Source of the DNA: Stigonema ocellatum SAG 48.90 = DSM 106950
GTDB taxonomy: Bacteria > Cyanobacteriota > Cyanobacteriia > Cyanobacteriales > Nostocaceae
DNA length: 64,000 bases
Reading direction: 5' to 3'
Assembly (NCBI GenBank): GCA_016903675.1
Contig: JADQBA010000018.1
Span: forward strand, 37,630-101,629
Below, piece by piece: positions 26,528 to 36,289 of this stretch (positions within the stretch are counted from its first letter, which is position 1; each line of letters opens with the position of its first letter). A program made the position numbers and the translations under genes. Under the pieces are notes generated by a model. The model searched no databases. It was not told the origin of the DNA and was given only the letters and a program-made list of their open reading frames with translations.

Positions 26528-27112
26528 TCATTTAGCCCCTTTCACGCCAGGTTTCTGAGGTTGAGAAGTCACAACAGCAGGTTTGGGATAGCTGAAGGTA
26601 GCCACTAGCTGCCCTTTAGGATCATACAGTCGCCCAACACCCCCTTTGTTATTCCAAATTGCTCGGTTGATGCCAAAACTAAAGCCCCCGGTTTCTGGAT
26701 GTACCTCATCGGTATACACTCGAAAACTTTTTTTTGGTGGCAATACTGTTCCTTTGGGGAAATAGAAGTTTTGACCAGTATCCCCAGAGTTGAGTCGCCA
26801 GCCTGATATGTCTACATTTGCCGATCGCTGATTGGTAATTTCGACATACTCATCTGATTCTGTCCGTTTCACCGCCCCATCATAGAGAATGTTGCTAATC
26901 GCTACTGCCTGATTCGTTTGGGTATTGATAGCTTGGGCACTATTGGGCAAACTCAACACTGTTGTCAGGCAGAGAATTATAGCAACAGCCAACTTAGTAA
27001 AGCGTTTTAGTTCGTAGTTGCGCTTTAGCGCTAAAGCGCAACTACGAACGATAGACATTTTTCTTTCGTCACCAACTTGTGCAATCTTGTACTTAGAGAA
27101 AAGTTTTTTCAT
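26528..27112 (-). CDS. Secreted lamin-tail-domain protein
   Basis: 194 residues. The C-terminal part (IEITNQ-like EYVEITNQRSANVDISGW, then FYFPKGTVLPP and a VGRLYDPKGQLVATF stretch) fits the lamin tail domain found in bacterial surface proteins. A hydrophobic segment LAVAIILCLTTVLSL ending NSAQA marks a signal peptide. The unusually long n-region includes residues 22-35 (IVRSCALALKRNYE), which are entirely encoded by a 40-base palindromic repeat inserted at 27010-27049. The gene ends just 6 bases before moaE on the same strand. Confidence 0.7.
   Translation of the reverse strand: MKKLFSKYKIAQVGDERKMSIVRSCALALKRNYELKRFTKLAVAIILCLTTVLSLPNSAQAINTQTNQAVAISNILYDGAVKRTESDEYVEITNQRSANVDISGWRLNSGDTGQNFYFPKGTVLPPKKSFRVYTDEVHPETGGFSFGINRAIWNNKGGVGRLYDPKGQLVATFSYPKPAVVTSQPQKPGVKGAK
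27010..27049. repeat. Palindromic element inside a coding region (copy 2)
   Basis: A perfect 40-base palindrome, GTTCGTAGTTGCGCTTTAGC followed by its exact complement. It lies in frame within the N-terminal coding part of the lamin-tail gene. Confidence 0.9.
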
Positions 27113-27117
27113 AAAAC

Positions 27118-28185
27118 CTAATGTGCTCCTGAAACACGTTGCAATGCACCAGAATTTTTTAGTTCTAGTAGGGTTGCATTGTCAGTGCAAAATAAAGCTG
27201 TTTTGAGTTCAGCAATGAGAACTTCCACCAACTCATCAACGGCTGCTTCTGATTCTACAGCTGCTTCGAGAAAAGGTCGGGCTAAACCTGCGATATCGGC
27301 TCCTAGGGCAATTGCCTTAGCCACGTCCAATCCATTGCGCAGTCCTCCTGAAGCAATAAGGGGAATTGTTGGGGCGATCGCTCGAATGGAGATCAGGCAC
27401 TCAGCGGTTGGCAACCCCCAATCGCCAAAAACTTGTCCCAGACGGCGCTGCTTGTTGTCTTTAGCTCGTTCGCTTTCCACCTTAGCCCATGAGGTTCCAC
27501 CAGCCCCTGCCACATCAATTGCTGTCACTCCAGCATCAATAAACTTTTGTGCCATTGCAGCGGAAATTCCATTTCCCACTTCCTTCACAACAACGGGAAC
27601 GGGTAATTGCTGGCATATCTGAGCAATTTTATTCAACAGCCCTCGGAAATTTGTATCTCCTCGGGATTGCACACACTCTTGTAGAGGGTTAAGATGGAGG
27701 ATGAGTGCATCAGCTTCCAGCGAGTTAACAAGATGTAAGCACTGGTCGATACCGCATCCATAATTCAACTGCACAGCCCCTAAATTTGCCAACAGGAGAA
27801 TATCAGGAGCGAGGGATCGCACGGCAAAAGTAGAGGCTAAGTGGGGCTGTTCTAGAGCTATTCTTTGCGAACCAACACCCATTGCTAATCGGTAGCGTTG
27901 AGCAACAGTTGCCAACCGAGTGTTGACTAACCGTGCCAATTCAGTTCCCCCCGTCATGGAAGAAATCAGAAGTGGTGCACCAAGATTTTTACCTAGGAAG
28001 GTTGTTTGGAGATTGATGTCACTATGGTCTAGTTCGGGAAGACAGCAATGAGTAAAGCGATAGCTCTCAAACCCACTAGTTAATTGCTGGAACTGTACAT
28101 CCCCCTCAAGGCAGAGACGTATGTGCTCGGCTTTTCGGTTCTCAATTTCAGTTGCAGCATTCACAGGCAGTGGTACAGTTGTCAT
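27118..28185 (-). CDS. fni: Type 2 isopentenyl-diphosphate isomerase
   Basis: A 355-residue FMN-dependent enzyme that interconverts IPP and DMAPP in the isoprenoid pathway. Family features: RKAEHIRLCL at the start, LLISSMTGGT, MGVGSQRIAL, HLNPLQECVQ, VVVKEVGNGIS, DVAGAGGTSW and the phosphate-binding IASGGLRNGLDVAKA. Length is normal. It stands 6 bases upstream of the lamin-tail gene on the same strand, so the two could share a message. Confidence 0.95.
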   Translation of the reverse strand: MTTVPLPVNAATEIENRKAEHIRLCLEGDVQFQQLTSGFESYRFTHCCLPELDHSDINLQTTFLGKNLGAPLLISSMTGGTELARLVNTRLATVAQRYRLAMGVGSQRIALEQPHLASTFAVRSLAPDILLLANLGAVQLNYGCGIDQCLHLVNSLEADALILHLNPLQECVQSRGDTNFRGLLNKIAQICQQLPVPVVVKEVGNGISAAMAQKFIDAGVTAIDVAGAGGTSWAKVESERAKDNKQRRLGQVFGDWGLPTAECLISIRAIAPTIPLIASGGLRNGLDVAKAIALGADIAGLARPFLEAAVESEAAVDELVEVLIAELKTALFCTDNATLLELKNSGALQRVSGAH

Positions 28186-28521
28186 ACTGGGGAAAAGACA
28201 AGAATATTTTTATGGGTTGTGGTGTTGGCAGTTCATTGCTACTGCCTCACCACAATTTACCAGAATTAGAGCCTCTACGGCTGCAAATATGAGAGGAGTC
28301 GCGATCGCAACGCTACAACCAAACCTAATAGCAAAGCTATCACAACCCGTGAGCCTAGGAATAAATTCCCAGGCTCATAGCTGAAGTCGGCTTAAGCCGA
28401 CTTGATCGAACTAGGACTGACGCCAATACTGCAAGATCTGAGATAATTACCCTGATCGCGAAACCCGCATTTAGACGCGATGAATCGCGTCTCTACTTGC
28501 AAAATGAAATAGCCCTACGGA
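28186..28521. repeat. Gap with several palindromes, upstream of fni
   Basis: No gene seen. It holds a TGAGCCT/AGGCTCA hairpin (28351-28379), a perfect 20-base palindrome AAGTCGGCTTAAGCCGACTT (28384-28403) and a repeat block (28421-28499) ending in GACGCGATGAATCGCGTCTC. That block recurs at 50884-50989. The hairpins may end the DUF4231 transcript. Confidence 0.65.
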
Positions 28522-29424
28522 TTACTGAGTTCTAACGACTACTGAGTTTCCTGAACTTTGCCCAGAGTTAGACTCAGAAGATTGAGGTTGCTGTATATTA
28601 TCCTCGCTTGACTTTGTCTTACTCAGTTCTTGTACTTGCTTAAGATGAATATTATTGACCTGAATAATAAAGTTTTCTATCGCCTGTTTTGCCTTTTGTT
28701 GACGTTGAGTTTCATCCTCAATATCATAGCAACGATAAGCTTCAGTCACTCCCAAGATAAATTTCTCTTGTTCAGCTTCTAATAACTCAACAGTAGCATT
28801 AGCAGCAAGCGAATTTTCCTGAAAAGGAAAGGAGGTAACTACACTGGCAACTATAGAAGCGACAGCAGGAAAGATGACGGGGAGCCACTTGAACCAGGAA
28901 ATACCTACATCCAATTTATCTACCAAGACCAAAATTGGCGTAATTCCCGAGAAAACAACAGTTGCCAATTGCAAAGTATAGTAAATAGTTCTCGAACTTC
29001 CTCGAACTTTTTTATAATCTTCAATCAACTCCTGGCTATACTTTATAGCCTTTTCTCTCGCCGGAGTTAGCGGATTGTTTTCTAACAAATTGTTATTGTT
29101 GTTATTGGCCGATAGATAATTGTATATTTCCGCTTTCTTCGTGAGTTCACTATCATTAGAGTTACTCGCTAATTGTTTATTCAGCAAGGCAATAAAAAGC
29201 CAAATCGAAACAAAAGCAGCCTCCCAGATGACTAGAATTTGCTGGTCTGGAATAACATAATAGATAATGATTCCTAGACAGACAGCACCAGCCAAGAATA
29301 AATACTCAAAACCTTTCAGGGGTAACAACATATTTGAACTCGATGAAGAAGATAATTTTTTTACTGGATAAGAAATCTCATTGTTCTTGCTCTTTTGAGA
29401 ACTACTGATTTCAGAATTAGTCAT
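28522..29424 (-). CDS. DUF4231-like membrane protein
   Basis: 300 residues with two pairs of transmembrane segments (about 38-57/63-82 and 148-167/174-195). The conserved-looking RGSSRTIYYTLQLATVVFSG precedes the second pair. This matches the DUF4231 (SLATT-like) layout as I recall it. The N-terminus is Ser-rich and there is an Asn run (NNNNNN) near residue 108. The C-terminus is Ser/Gln-rich. SLATT-type proteins can be effectors of defence systems, but no partner gene is present here, so no function is proposed. Confidence 0.6.
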   Translation of the reverse strand: MTNSEISSSQKSKNNEISYPVKKLSSSSSSNMLLPLKGFEYLFLAGAVCLGIIIYYVIPDQQILVIWEAAFVSIWLFIALLNKQLASNSNDSELTKKAEIYNYLSANNNNNNLLENNPLTPAREKAIKYSQELIEDYKKVRGSSRTIYYTLQLATVVFSGITPILVLVDKLDVGISWFKWLPVIFPAVASIVASVVTSFPFQENSLAANATVELLEAEQEKFILGVTEAYRCYDIEDETQRQQKAKQAIENFIIQVNNIHLKQVQELSKTKSSEDNIQQPQSSESNSGQSSGNSVVVRTQ

Positions 29425-29945
29425 TGGCTCTAGTCAATTCATTGGTCAGGTACCACTATAGGGGAGGAACTCAACTATTGCAACGGTATTTTTTTACCAA
29501 TTAGAATTCACGAGGCTAAGCCTTCAGCAGTGGTGCCCCACTGCTGCGCGTCTACGTTCAAAAAATAATTCTCACAACTCAAAGAGGATTACGATATTAT
29601 GGTAAGTATAAACAACTAAGTAGATCGTTAAGAAAAACCGAACTATATGAATTTATGTAAGGGTTTGTAGTTGCGCTTCAGCGCTCATATCTAGGGCGCT
29701 GAAGCGCAACTACAAACCTTTAATTATTCACGCCGACCTACCTATATCAATACATCTGATACACCAACCCTTCTTTGCCATTACTACTATTGAAACAACA
29801 ATTATCTAGTATTATTTTTTACATAAAATTAGATTTTGTCAATAAGTAATTATGCTTAGAGCAGTTTTCACACAAATGAACCACACCGTTTGTAGGGGCA
29901 AACGACCGTTCGCCTTTATGAATTTCCATTTTCAAAGAGGCAAGA
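29425..29945. other. Gap without a gene, upstream of the iron ABC importer
   Basis: 521 bases. Holds a CAGCAGTGG/CCACTGCTG hairpin (about 29526-29547) and the palindromic element at 29663-29717. No Fur box or riboswitch could be recognised with confidence. Confidence 0.5.
29663..29717. repeat. Palindromic element (copy 3), covarying stem
   Basis: GTTTGTAGTTGCGCTTCAGC and GCTGAAGCGCAACTACAAAC with an 11-15-base loop. Relative to copies 1 and 2 both arms changed together (CTTTAG/CTAAAG to CTTCAG/CTGAAG). Confidence 0.88.
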
Positions 29946-31181
29946 TTGTTGAAATCTAAAAATATAATCTTTTTGTGCCACATACTCTTAATTGCTATTT
30001 TAGTTATTGCTTGTCACAGCACAACTAAAACAAGGGAGATGAATAAATCCACTCCCAGCACAATGACAACCTCTAACGCGAATCTTCTCGAAGGATGTGT
30101 TCAAACCTATAACCCAAAAACTGACTATTTCCCCGACAAAAGCACCATCAGTTACGCCAAAAACTTTGTGGTAGAATATCACAAAAATTACAAAGTTGTC
30201 ACAGTCAAAAATCCTTGGCAGAATGCTCAGACAACATTTCAATATATTTTAGTTCAATGTGGCACACCAGTACCAAAAGGATTTAAAGAAACACAAGTTA
30301 TTCAAGTACCTATAAATAAAATCGTTGCTCTTTCTACTACTCATTTACCCCACTTAGATAAATTAGGACTCGTAGATAAACTGGTGGGAGTTAGCGAAAC
30401 CAAATCAATAAATACCGCTAGTGTGCTTGAGAAAGTCAAAGCAGGTAAATTAGCAGAACTAGGAACAGACGCAAGTATTAACATTGAAAAAATATTAGAA
30501 CTAAATCCTGATTTAGTAATGACCTACGGAGTAGGCAACCCAAACCTAGATAGCTATCCAAAACTATTAGAAGCTGGACTAAAAATAGCGATCAACGCAG
30601 AGTACATAGAAACATCGCCACTTGGAAGAACAGAATGGCTAAAATTTACAGCTTTATTTTTTAACCGCGAATCAAAAGCCGAAAAAATATTTGGAGAAAT
30701 TGCTAAAAAATACCAAGCGATCGCAACCCAAGGCAAAACCGTAAAAAACCTTCCAACCGTCTTCGCCGGCTTCAACTTTAAAGGCACCTGGTATATGCCT
30801 GCTGGTAACAGTTATGTAGCAAAATATCTAACTGACGCAGGAGCAAACTATCTGTGGAAAAATGATTTATCATCCAGAAGTCTACCTCTATCATTTGAGC
30901 AAGTTTATGAACGTGCAGCCAATGCCGATTACTGGTTAAACCTAAATCCATCCTGGAAAACCTTAAAAGACGTACTCGCAGACGATAACCGCTATGCTGA
31001 CTTTAAATCCGTAAAAAACCATAACCTCTATAACAACAACGCCCGTCTAAACCCCAACGGCGGTAACGACTACTGGGAAGGAGGAATCAGCAACCCTGAC
31101 ATAATCCTATCCGACCTCATAAAAATTCTCCATCCAGAAATCCTCCCAAACCACCAACTAACCTACTACCGTAAACAATAA
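29946..31181 (+). CDS. Iron/siderophore-type ABC transporter substrate-binding lipoprotein
   Basis: 411 residues of the FecB/BtuF-like periplasmic binding family. The signal ends in a lipobox (LLIAILVIAC), so it should be a membrane-anchored lipoprotein. Family features: KIVALSTTHLPHLDKLGLVDKLVGV, INIEKILELNPDLVMTYG and YEGGISNPD-like DYWEGGISNPDIILSDLIKIL. The start is TTG at 29946 after AGAGG, or TTG 29949. It is the first gene of an importer with the permease and ATPase downstream. The bound ligand (ferric siderophore, haem or cobalamin) cannot be told from sequence. Confidence 0.88.
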   Translation: MLKSKNIIFLCHILLIAILVIACHSTTKTREMNKSTPSTMTTSNANLLEGCVQTYNPKTDYFPDKSTISYAKNFVVEYHKNYKVVTVKNPWQNAQTTFQYILVQCGTPVPKGFKETQVIQVPINKIVALSTTHLPHLDKLGLVDKLVGVSETKSINTASVLEKVKAGKLAELGTDASINIEKILELNPDLVMTYGVGNPNLDSYPKLLEAGLKIAINAEYIETSPLGRTEWLKFTALFFNRESKAEKIFGEIAKKYQAIATQGKTVKNLPTVFAGFNFKGTWYMPAGNSYVAKYLTDAGANYLWKNDLSSRSLPLSFEQVYERAANADYWLNLNPSWKTLKDVLADDNRYADFKSVKNHNLYNNNARLNPNGGNDYWEGGISNPDIILSDLIKILHPEILPNHQLTYYRKQ

Positions 31182-31300
31182 GTGATAAATTTTTCTCTTT
31201 TGAATCTCACGCAAAGGCGCAAAGACGCAAAGTTTTTCTTAGCGCCTAGGAGTAAAGCGTGAGGCTATTATCCGTTCTTAGAACGCGGTTCATTTAAAAA

Positions 31301-32356
31301 ATGTCAAACCTCACCTCAAATTACAAAACCCTCCTCCTTCCCACCCTACTCATAACATTAATCTTAACATTCCTACTCGACATAACCCTAGGCTCAGTCC
31401 AAATCCCCCTCAAAGAAGTCATCACAACCCTACTAGGGGGACAAGCTTCAAAAACCAGTTGGACTAATATTATTCTTAAATTTCGCTTACCCAAAGCCTT
31501 AACCGCAACCCTTGCAGGTGCAGCCTTAGGTGTGAGTGGATTGCAAATGCAAACCCTATTTAGAAATCCCCTAGCAGGACCATTTGTTTTAGGAATTAGT
31601 TCTGGCGCAAGCTTAGGTGTTGCGTTAGTTATACTCACAGTAACAACGACAGGTACACCAACATTATTAAAAGATTTAGGGGTAATTGGCGATTTTGGTT
31701 TAATAGTAGCAGCAAGTCTGGGTGCAGCATCAGTTTTAGCAATAGTCCTCATGGTTTCTCGCCGTGTTCAAGACACAACGACCATACTGATTTTAGGTTT
31801 ATTGTTTGGCTATGCCACCAGTGCAATTGTAAATATTTTGCTAGAATTCAGTTCAAAAGAGAGTATCCAAAGTTATCTGATATGGACTTTCGGCAGTTTT
31901 GCAGGTGTGACTTGGAAACAGATGATCGTTTTAGCGCCTGTCGTCCTTTTAGGATTGGTGGTGGCGGTACTGCTGTCAAAACCTCTGAATGCACTTTTAC
32001 TTGGTGAATCTTATGCACGTAGTTTGGGGTTAACAGTGCAAAAAGCCAGATTTTGGATCATTACCAGTGCTTCTGTGTTGGCGGGAGCAATTACTACTTT
32101 TTGTGGTCCCATCGCATTTTTAGGTGTTGCAATTCCCCACCTCTGTCGCAGTTTGTTCAGTACCTCGGACCATCGGGTGTTAATTCCAGCAGTGATGATG
32201 ATGGGTGGAATTTTGGCGTTGATGGCAGATTTGATTTCTCAATTTCCTGGAAGTCAAATTGTTTTACCTTTAAATGCTGTCACGTCTTTAATCGGAACGC
32301 CTGTCGTCACTTGGGTGATTCTACGGCGCAATTCTCAAAAATCCTTCCCCACATGA
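31301..32356 (+). CDS. FecCD-type ABC transporter permease
   Basis: 351 residues with about ten hydrophobic segments. Family motifs: LRLPKAL-like FRLPKALTATLAGAALGVSGLQMQTLFRNPLAGPFVLGISSG (split here as RLPKALTATLAGAALG and QTLFRNPLA) and FCGPIAFLGVAIPHLCR, which forms the coupling helix with the ATPase. The stop overlaps the ATPase start as ATGA. Confidence 0.93.
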   Translation: MSNLTSNYKTLLLPTLLITLILTFLLDITLGSVQIPLKEVITTLLGGQASKTSWTNIILKFRLPKALTATLAGAALGVSGLQMQTLFRNPLAGPFVLGISSGASLGVALVILTVTTTGTPTLLKDLGVIGDFGLIVAASLGAASVLAIVLMVSRRVQDTTTILILGLLFGYATSAIVNILLEFSSKESIQSYLIWTFGSFAGVTWKQMIVLAPVVLLGLVVAVLLSKPLNALLLGESYARSLGLTVQKARFWIITSASVLAGAITTFCGPIAFLGVAIPHLCRSLFSTSDHRVLIPAVMMMGGILALMADLISQFPGSQIVLPLNAVTSLIGTPVVTWVILRRNSQKSFPT

Positions 32357-33366
32357 GTGATCCTATTCTCATAACTGACAACCTTGCTATTGGTTACAAA
32401 GTATCCCAGAAAATTTTTCGGAATGTTGCATCTGATATTAATGTATCTCTCCAAGCAGGGGAAGTTGTGTGCTTACTCGGTCCCAACGGTGCAGGTAAGT
32501 CAACTTTGTTACGAACACTCGCGGGAATGCAATCCCCAATCAAGGGTGAGGTGCGACTGTTAGGAGACGATGTTTACCAGTTAGCGCCGCAGGAATTAGC
32601 GAAACGTCTCAGTTTGGTATTGACTGAGAGGGTGGATGTGGGAATGTTATCAGCCTACGCTTTGGTAACTCTGGGACGCTATCCTTATACTGACTGGTGG
32701 GGAAAGTTGACTCAGGAAGATGAAGCGATCGCCACCTGGGCTATAAAATCTGTAGGTGCAGAACATTTAGCACAACGCAATGTGAGTGAACTGAGTGACG
32801 GTGAACGCCAAAAAATCATGATTGCTCGTGCTTTGGCACAGTCACCTATTGTTATGCTACTTGATGAACCCACAGCATTTCTAGATTTACCTCGGCGCGT
32901 GGAGATTATGCAATTGCTTCGCCAGCTAGTACGGGAAACTAACGGGGCGATTCTCCTTTCCACCCACGATTTGGATTTAGCTTTGCGCCTTGCTGATAAA
33001 GTTTGGCTATTAGCAACCGATGGAACTTTGCACGTTGGTGCACCTGAGGACTTGGTGCTGAGTGGTGCTTTTGCCAAGACTTTCCGCAGTGAAGGGGTAG
33101 AGTTTGATGTCCGTTCTGGGGAATTTCATCTTAATATTCCCCAGAAAGGAGAAGTTAATTTGGTGGGTCAGGGTATGGAAGCAGTGTGGACGACTCGCGC
33201 CTTACAGCGCATCGGATTTCACGTGACGCAGCATGGGAACCCTTCACCAATTTTAGTAGAGGTGATATGGGATGGAGGATCTGTTTTTTGGCGAATCACA
33301 AGTAGGGAGGTTGTGTCTATTCATCTTTCGTTGTATGAGATGGTGAAATTTTTGGATTTTTTATAA
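32353..33366 (+). CDS. FecE-type ABC transporter ATPase with C-terminal extension
   Basis: 337 residues from the ATG overlapping the permease stop; the frame is open further upstream inside the permease gene, but that sequence is not protein-like. Walker A GPNGAGKST, signature LSDGERQKIMIARALAQ, Walker B IVMLLDEPTAFLD and switch His in LLSTHDLDLAL are all present. About 80 residues beyond the usual end (from GEFHLNIPQKGEV) form a small extra domain seen in some FecE-like ATPases. Confidence 0.93.
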   Translation: MSDPILITDNLAIGYKVSQKIFRNVASDINVSLQAGEVVCLLGPNGAGKSTLLRTLAGMQSPIKGEVRLLGDDVYQLAPQELAKRLSLVLTERVDVGMLSAYALVTLGRYPYTDWWGKLTQEDEAIATWAIKSVGAEHLAQRNVSELSDGERQKIMIARALAQSPIVMLLDEPTAFLDLPRRVEIMQLLRQLVRETNGAILLSTHDLDLALRLADKVWLLATDGTLHVGAPEDLVLSGAFAKTFRSEGVEFDVRSGEFHLNIPQKGEVNLVGQGMEAVWTTRALQRIGFHVTQHGNPSPILVEVIWDGGSVFWRITSREVVSIHLSLYEMVKFLDFL

Positions 33367-33895
33367 CCCAATACGGTTCAGATAACCAACCGCCAAGACG
33401 CCAAGGACGCGAAGAAGAAAATAGGAGGAGGTAAGCCCCTTCGGGGCGAAGCGACGTGTTTCCTTTTTTTGACTTTTGACTTTTGACTTTTGACGAACCC
33501 GCAGGGGTTGGGGGGTTTGACCCTGTTACATGATTGCTACAACGTCGTTCTGCTTTGGAATGTACTTTTAATAGGGTTTTTCTCTAGGACGACAACTTTA
33601 ATGTTGATACCTGAATGACAATAACTACGCAATTTCTTTTTTATGTGTGTATATATACTTATTTTTGATTATTATTTTGTCATCCTCCTTAAGACATATT
33701 AATATGGGTTTAGTGACAAAATTCTCTGGCAATTTTTTTTAGATAAACAATTTGAATGGTGAGTGACTCTTAACAGGTAGAACTTTAGCGTCACCCTTAC
33801 CAAGGGAAAGGGTGGGAGGTGTAGGGGATTGAGGTTCTCCTACACCCGTACAGTCCCAGGGAAACTCGTAATTCAGTAATAGTAGGAAAAAAATA
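33367..33895. other. Gap without a gene, repeats
   Basis: 529 bases. Holds AAGACGCCAAGGACGC units at about 33395, a GCCCCTTCGGGGC hairpin near 33436, and four TTTTGAC heptamers (about 33470-33495). No gene or clear promoter seen. Confidence 0.5.
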
Positions 33896-35941
33896 ATGAG
33901 ATCTCTAGCGTGTAATAATGAAGGAGCAAGGCTTGAGGCTCTGCGCCAGTATCAAATTTTCGATACTTCTCCAGAACAAGCATTTAAAGATTTGGTTTTC
34001 TTAGCATCCCAGATTTGTGGGACACCGATGGCGTTGATTAATCTCATGGATGCCAATTGTCAGTGCTTGAAAGCTAAACTTGGCTTGGATATAGATCAAA
34101 TGCCAATAGATATTGGGATTGCTTCCTTTTGTATGCATCTAGGTGATGTTTTGGTTATTCCTGACACCTTGGCTGATGAACGGTTTGCTACGAATCCTGT
34201 AGTCACGTCTTATCCCTACGTAAGATTTTACGTAGGTGTACCTTTAATGACAGCAGATGGAGAGGCTATAGGGGCATTGTGTATAGCGGATCGTGTCAAG
34301 AGGGAAATCAGCCCAGAACAGGTGGAAGCACTGCGGGCTGTCTCTCGCCTGATAGTCAGACAATTAGGTATCCAGCGAAATTTAGCTGCCAAGGCAAGTA
34401 TGAAAAAGGATATCAGCCATCGCAAGCTGGCGGAACATCAACTGCGCGAACAAGCGGCATTACTTGATATTGTCACAGACGCAATTGTTGTGCGAGATTT
34501 ATCCAACAGAATTTTATTGTGGAACAAAAGCGCTGAGAAGCTTTACGGCTGGAAGACAGAAGAAGTTATGGGTAATTATGCTCAGAAGTTTTTCGATAGC
34601 GAACCTTTGCCACAACACTTAGAAGTTTACCAGAATGTCTTGGAGCATGGTTCTTGGCTGGGTGAGTTGCAGAAAATCACCAAATCTGGTCAGGAAATCA
34701 TAGTTGAAAGTCGCTGGACGCTGGTATGCGATGAACATTCGCAACCAAAATCAATCCTGGTTGTTGACACCGATATCACGCAGAAAAAACAACTGGAAAA
34801 GCAATTTTTACGAGTTCAGCGTATGGATAGTATAGGCACTCTTGCTAGTGGTATTGCTCACGATTTGAACAATGTGCTATCTCCCATTTTGATGTCAGTA
34901 CAACTGCTAAAAGCCAAATGTTACGATGCACGCGCTCTTTCTATGCTGGGAATAGTAGAAAGCAATGCCAAACGCGGTGCTAATTTGGTGAAACAAGTGC
35001 TGTCCTTTGCACGGGGAATTGAAGGCGATCACACTGTGCTTCAGGTAAAGCATCTCATTTTAGAAATGAAACAAATTATCCAACAAACATTTCCCAAATC
35101 TATTGCAATTTCCACCGAAATATCCCCTGATTTGTGGCATGTTTGTGGCGATAGCACCCAACTGCATCAAGTCCTGATGAATTTGTGCCTGAATGCTCGT
35201 GATGCCATGCCTGAAGGCGGAAATCTGAAAATTTCTGCCAACAATATTTTCATTGATGAAAACTCTGCAAAAATACACATTGATGCTCGAGTAGGTTCCT
35301 ACATTGTCCTGACTATTTCTGATGGAGGCGTTGGTATTCCTAATGAACAATTAGATAAAATTTTTGAGCCATTTTTCACGACAAAAGAGTTTGATAAAGG
35401 GACAGGACTGGGTCTGTCAACAGTCATGAGTATTATTAAAAGTCATGGTGGTTTTATTACTGTATCAAGCTCGGTAGGCGAAGGCACGAAGTTTAAAGTG
35501 TATTTACCAGCGGTGCAGGCAGCTACCATTCAACCAGTGGAAGAATTGGAAATAATCACCGGATACGGAGAATGGATTTTGGTTGTCGATGATGACGCTG
35601 CTGTTCGGGAGATCACTAAAGCGACTCTTGTACAGAACAATTACCTAGCACTTACTGCTAGTGATGGAATTGAGGCAATAGCACTGTATACGCAATATAA
35701 AGATAAAATTAGTGCGGCAATTATTGATATAATGATGCCAAATATGGATGGAGCAACTACCATTAGCACATTGCAAAAGATGAATCCACTGCTGCCTATT
35801 ATTACTGTAAGTGGACTAGCCACCAGTGAAAAAGTAACGTCGGCACAGGCATCCAATCTCACTACCTTTTTGCCTAAGCCCTACACAGCCCCAGAATTAT
35901 TAAAAACTCTCCATACAATTATTAATAAAGGTAGGGGGTAG
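33896..35941 (+). CDS. Hybrid sensor kinase: GAF-PAS-HisKA-HATPase-REC
   Basis: 681 residues, soluble. An N-terminal GAF domain (about 20-165) is followed by a PAS domain (about 190-300), the histidine box GIAHDLNNVLSPIL with H322, and the ATPase N and G boxes (NLCLNARDAMP, GTGLGLSTVMSI). A C-terminal receiver domain has acceptor D611 (IDIMMPNMDG). From the PAS domain on it is closely similar to the kinase at 39451-41343, so the two are paralogues. The signal sensed is unknown. Confidence 0.9.
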   Translation: MRSLACNNEGARLEALRQYQIFDTSPEQAFKDLVFLASQICGTPMALINLMDANCQCLKAKLGLDIDQMPIDIGIASFCMHLGDVLVIPDTLADERFATNPVVTSYPYVRFYVGVPLMTADGEAIGALCIADRVKREISPEQVEALRAVSRLIVRQLGIQRNLAAKASMKKDISHRKLAEHQLREQAALLDIVTDAIVVRDLSNRILLWNKSAEKLYGWKTEEVMGNYAQKFFDSEPLPQHLEVYQNVLEHGSWLGELQKITKSGQEIIVESRWTLVCDEHSQPKSILVVDTDITQKKQLEKQFLRVQRMDSIGTLASGIAHDLNNVLSPILMSVQLLKAKCYDARALSMLGIVESNAKRGANLVKQVLSFARGIEGDHTVLQVKHLILEMKQIIQQTFPKSIAISTEISPDLWHVCGDSTQLHQVLMNLCLNARDAMPEGGNLKISANNIFIDENSAKIHIDARVGSYIVLTISDGGVGIPNEQLDKIFEPFFTTKEFDKGTGLGLSTVMSIIKSHGGFITVSSSVGEGTKFKVYLPAVQAATIQPVEELEIITGYGEWILVVDDDAAVREITKATLVQNNYLALTASDGIEAIALYTQYKDKISAAIIDIMMPNMDGATTISTLQKMNPLLPIITVSGLATSEKVTSAQASNLTTFLPKPYTAPELLKTLHTIINKGRG

Positions 35942-36090
35942 GTGGGGAGATGGGGAGAATGTAGTATTCTTACCCCTCATTCCCAGGCTGCTACCTCCGG
36001 TAAAACCATGAGTAAGCAGTGCACCACAAGAGCATTAAACAAGAGGTAACCTATAGTTGGTGGTTTCTGTCAATGCTTAAGTCCTACAGC

Positions 36091-36272
36091 CAGCCCTTTC
36101 AAGGTGCAAGTCGAAAGACTTAGATTTTCTTCGTGTTCTTCGTGCCTTCTCCCAAGGGGAGACGCTGCGCGAACGTGGTTTAAAAATCTTTTTGAACCAC
36201 GAAGACGCAAAGAACACGAAGGTCAAAATTGGATGTGATTTTCCAAATTTTTTACCCTGCTTGAAAGGGCTA
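36091..36272. mobile_element. MITE-like element, family A (copy 2)
   Basis: Ends CAGCCCTTTCAAGGTG and CTGCTTGAAAGGGCTA, with the shared interior palindrome around TTTAAAAATCTTTTTGAACC. GTCCTA flanks it at 36081-36086 and 36273-36278 and may be a target duplication. A GAGACGCTGCGCGAACG block interrupts one arm. The rest of 35942-36289 holds nothing recognised. Confidence 0.8.
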
Positions 36273-36289
36273 GTCCTAACAGAAACGGT

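Noticed and set aside
29760..29945. Fur box or riboswitch upstream of the iron importer
   Set aside because: AT-rich, but no 19-base inverted repeat or cobalamin-type conserved blocks could be recognised.
32053..32352. Long upstream extension of the FecE-type ATPase within the permease gene
   Set aside because: The sequence is not protein-like, and the ATG at 32353 overlapping the permease stop gives the normal ATPase start.
33433..33480. GCCCCTTCGGGGC hairpin as terminator of the importer operon
   Set aside because: The T-run is about 20 bases away from the stem, so it is not a convincing intrinsic terminator.
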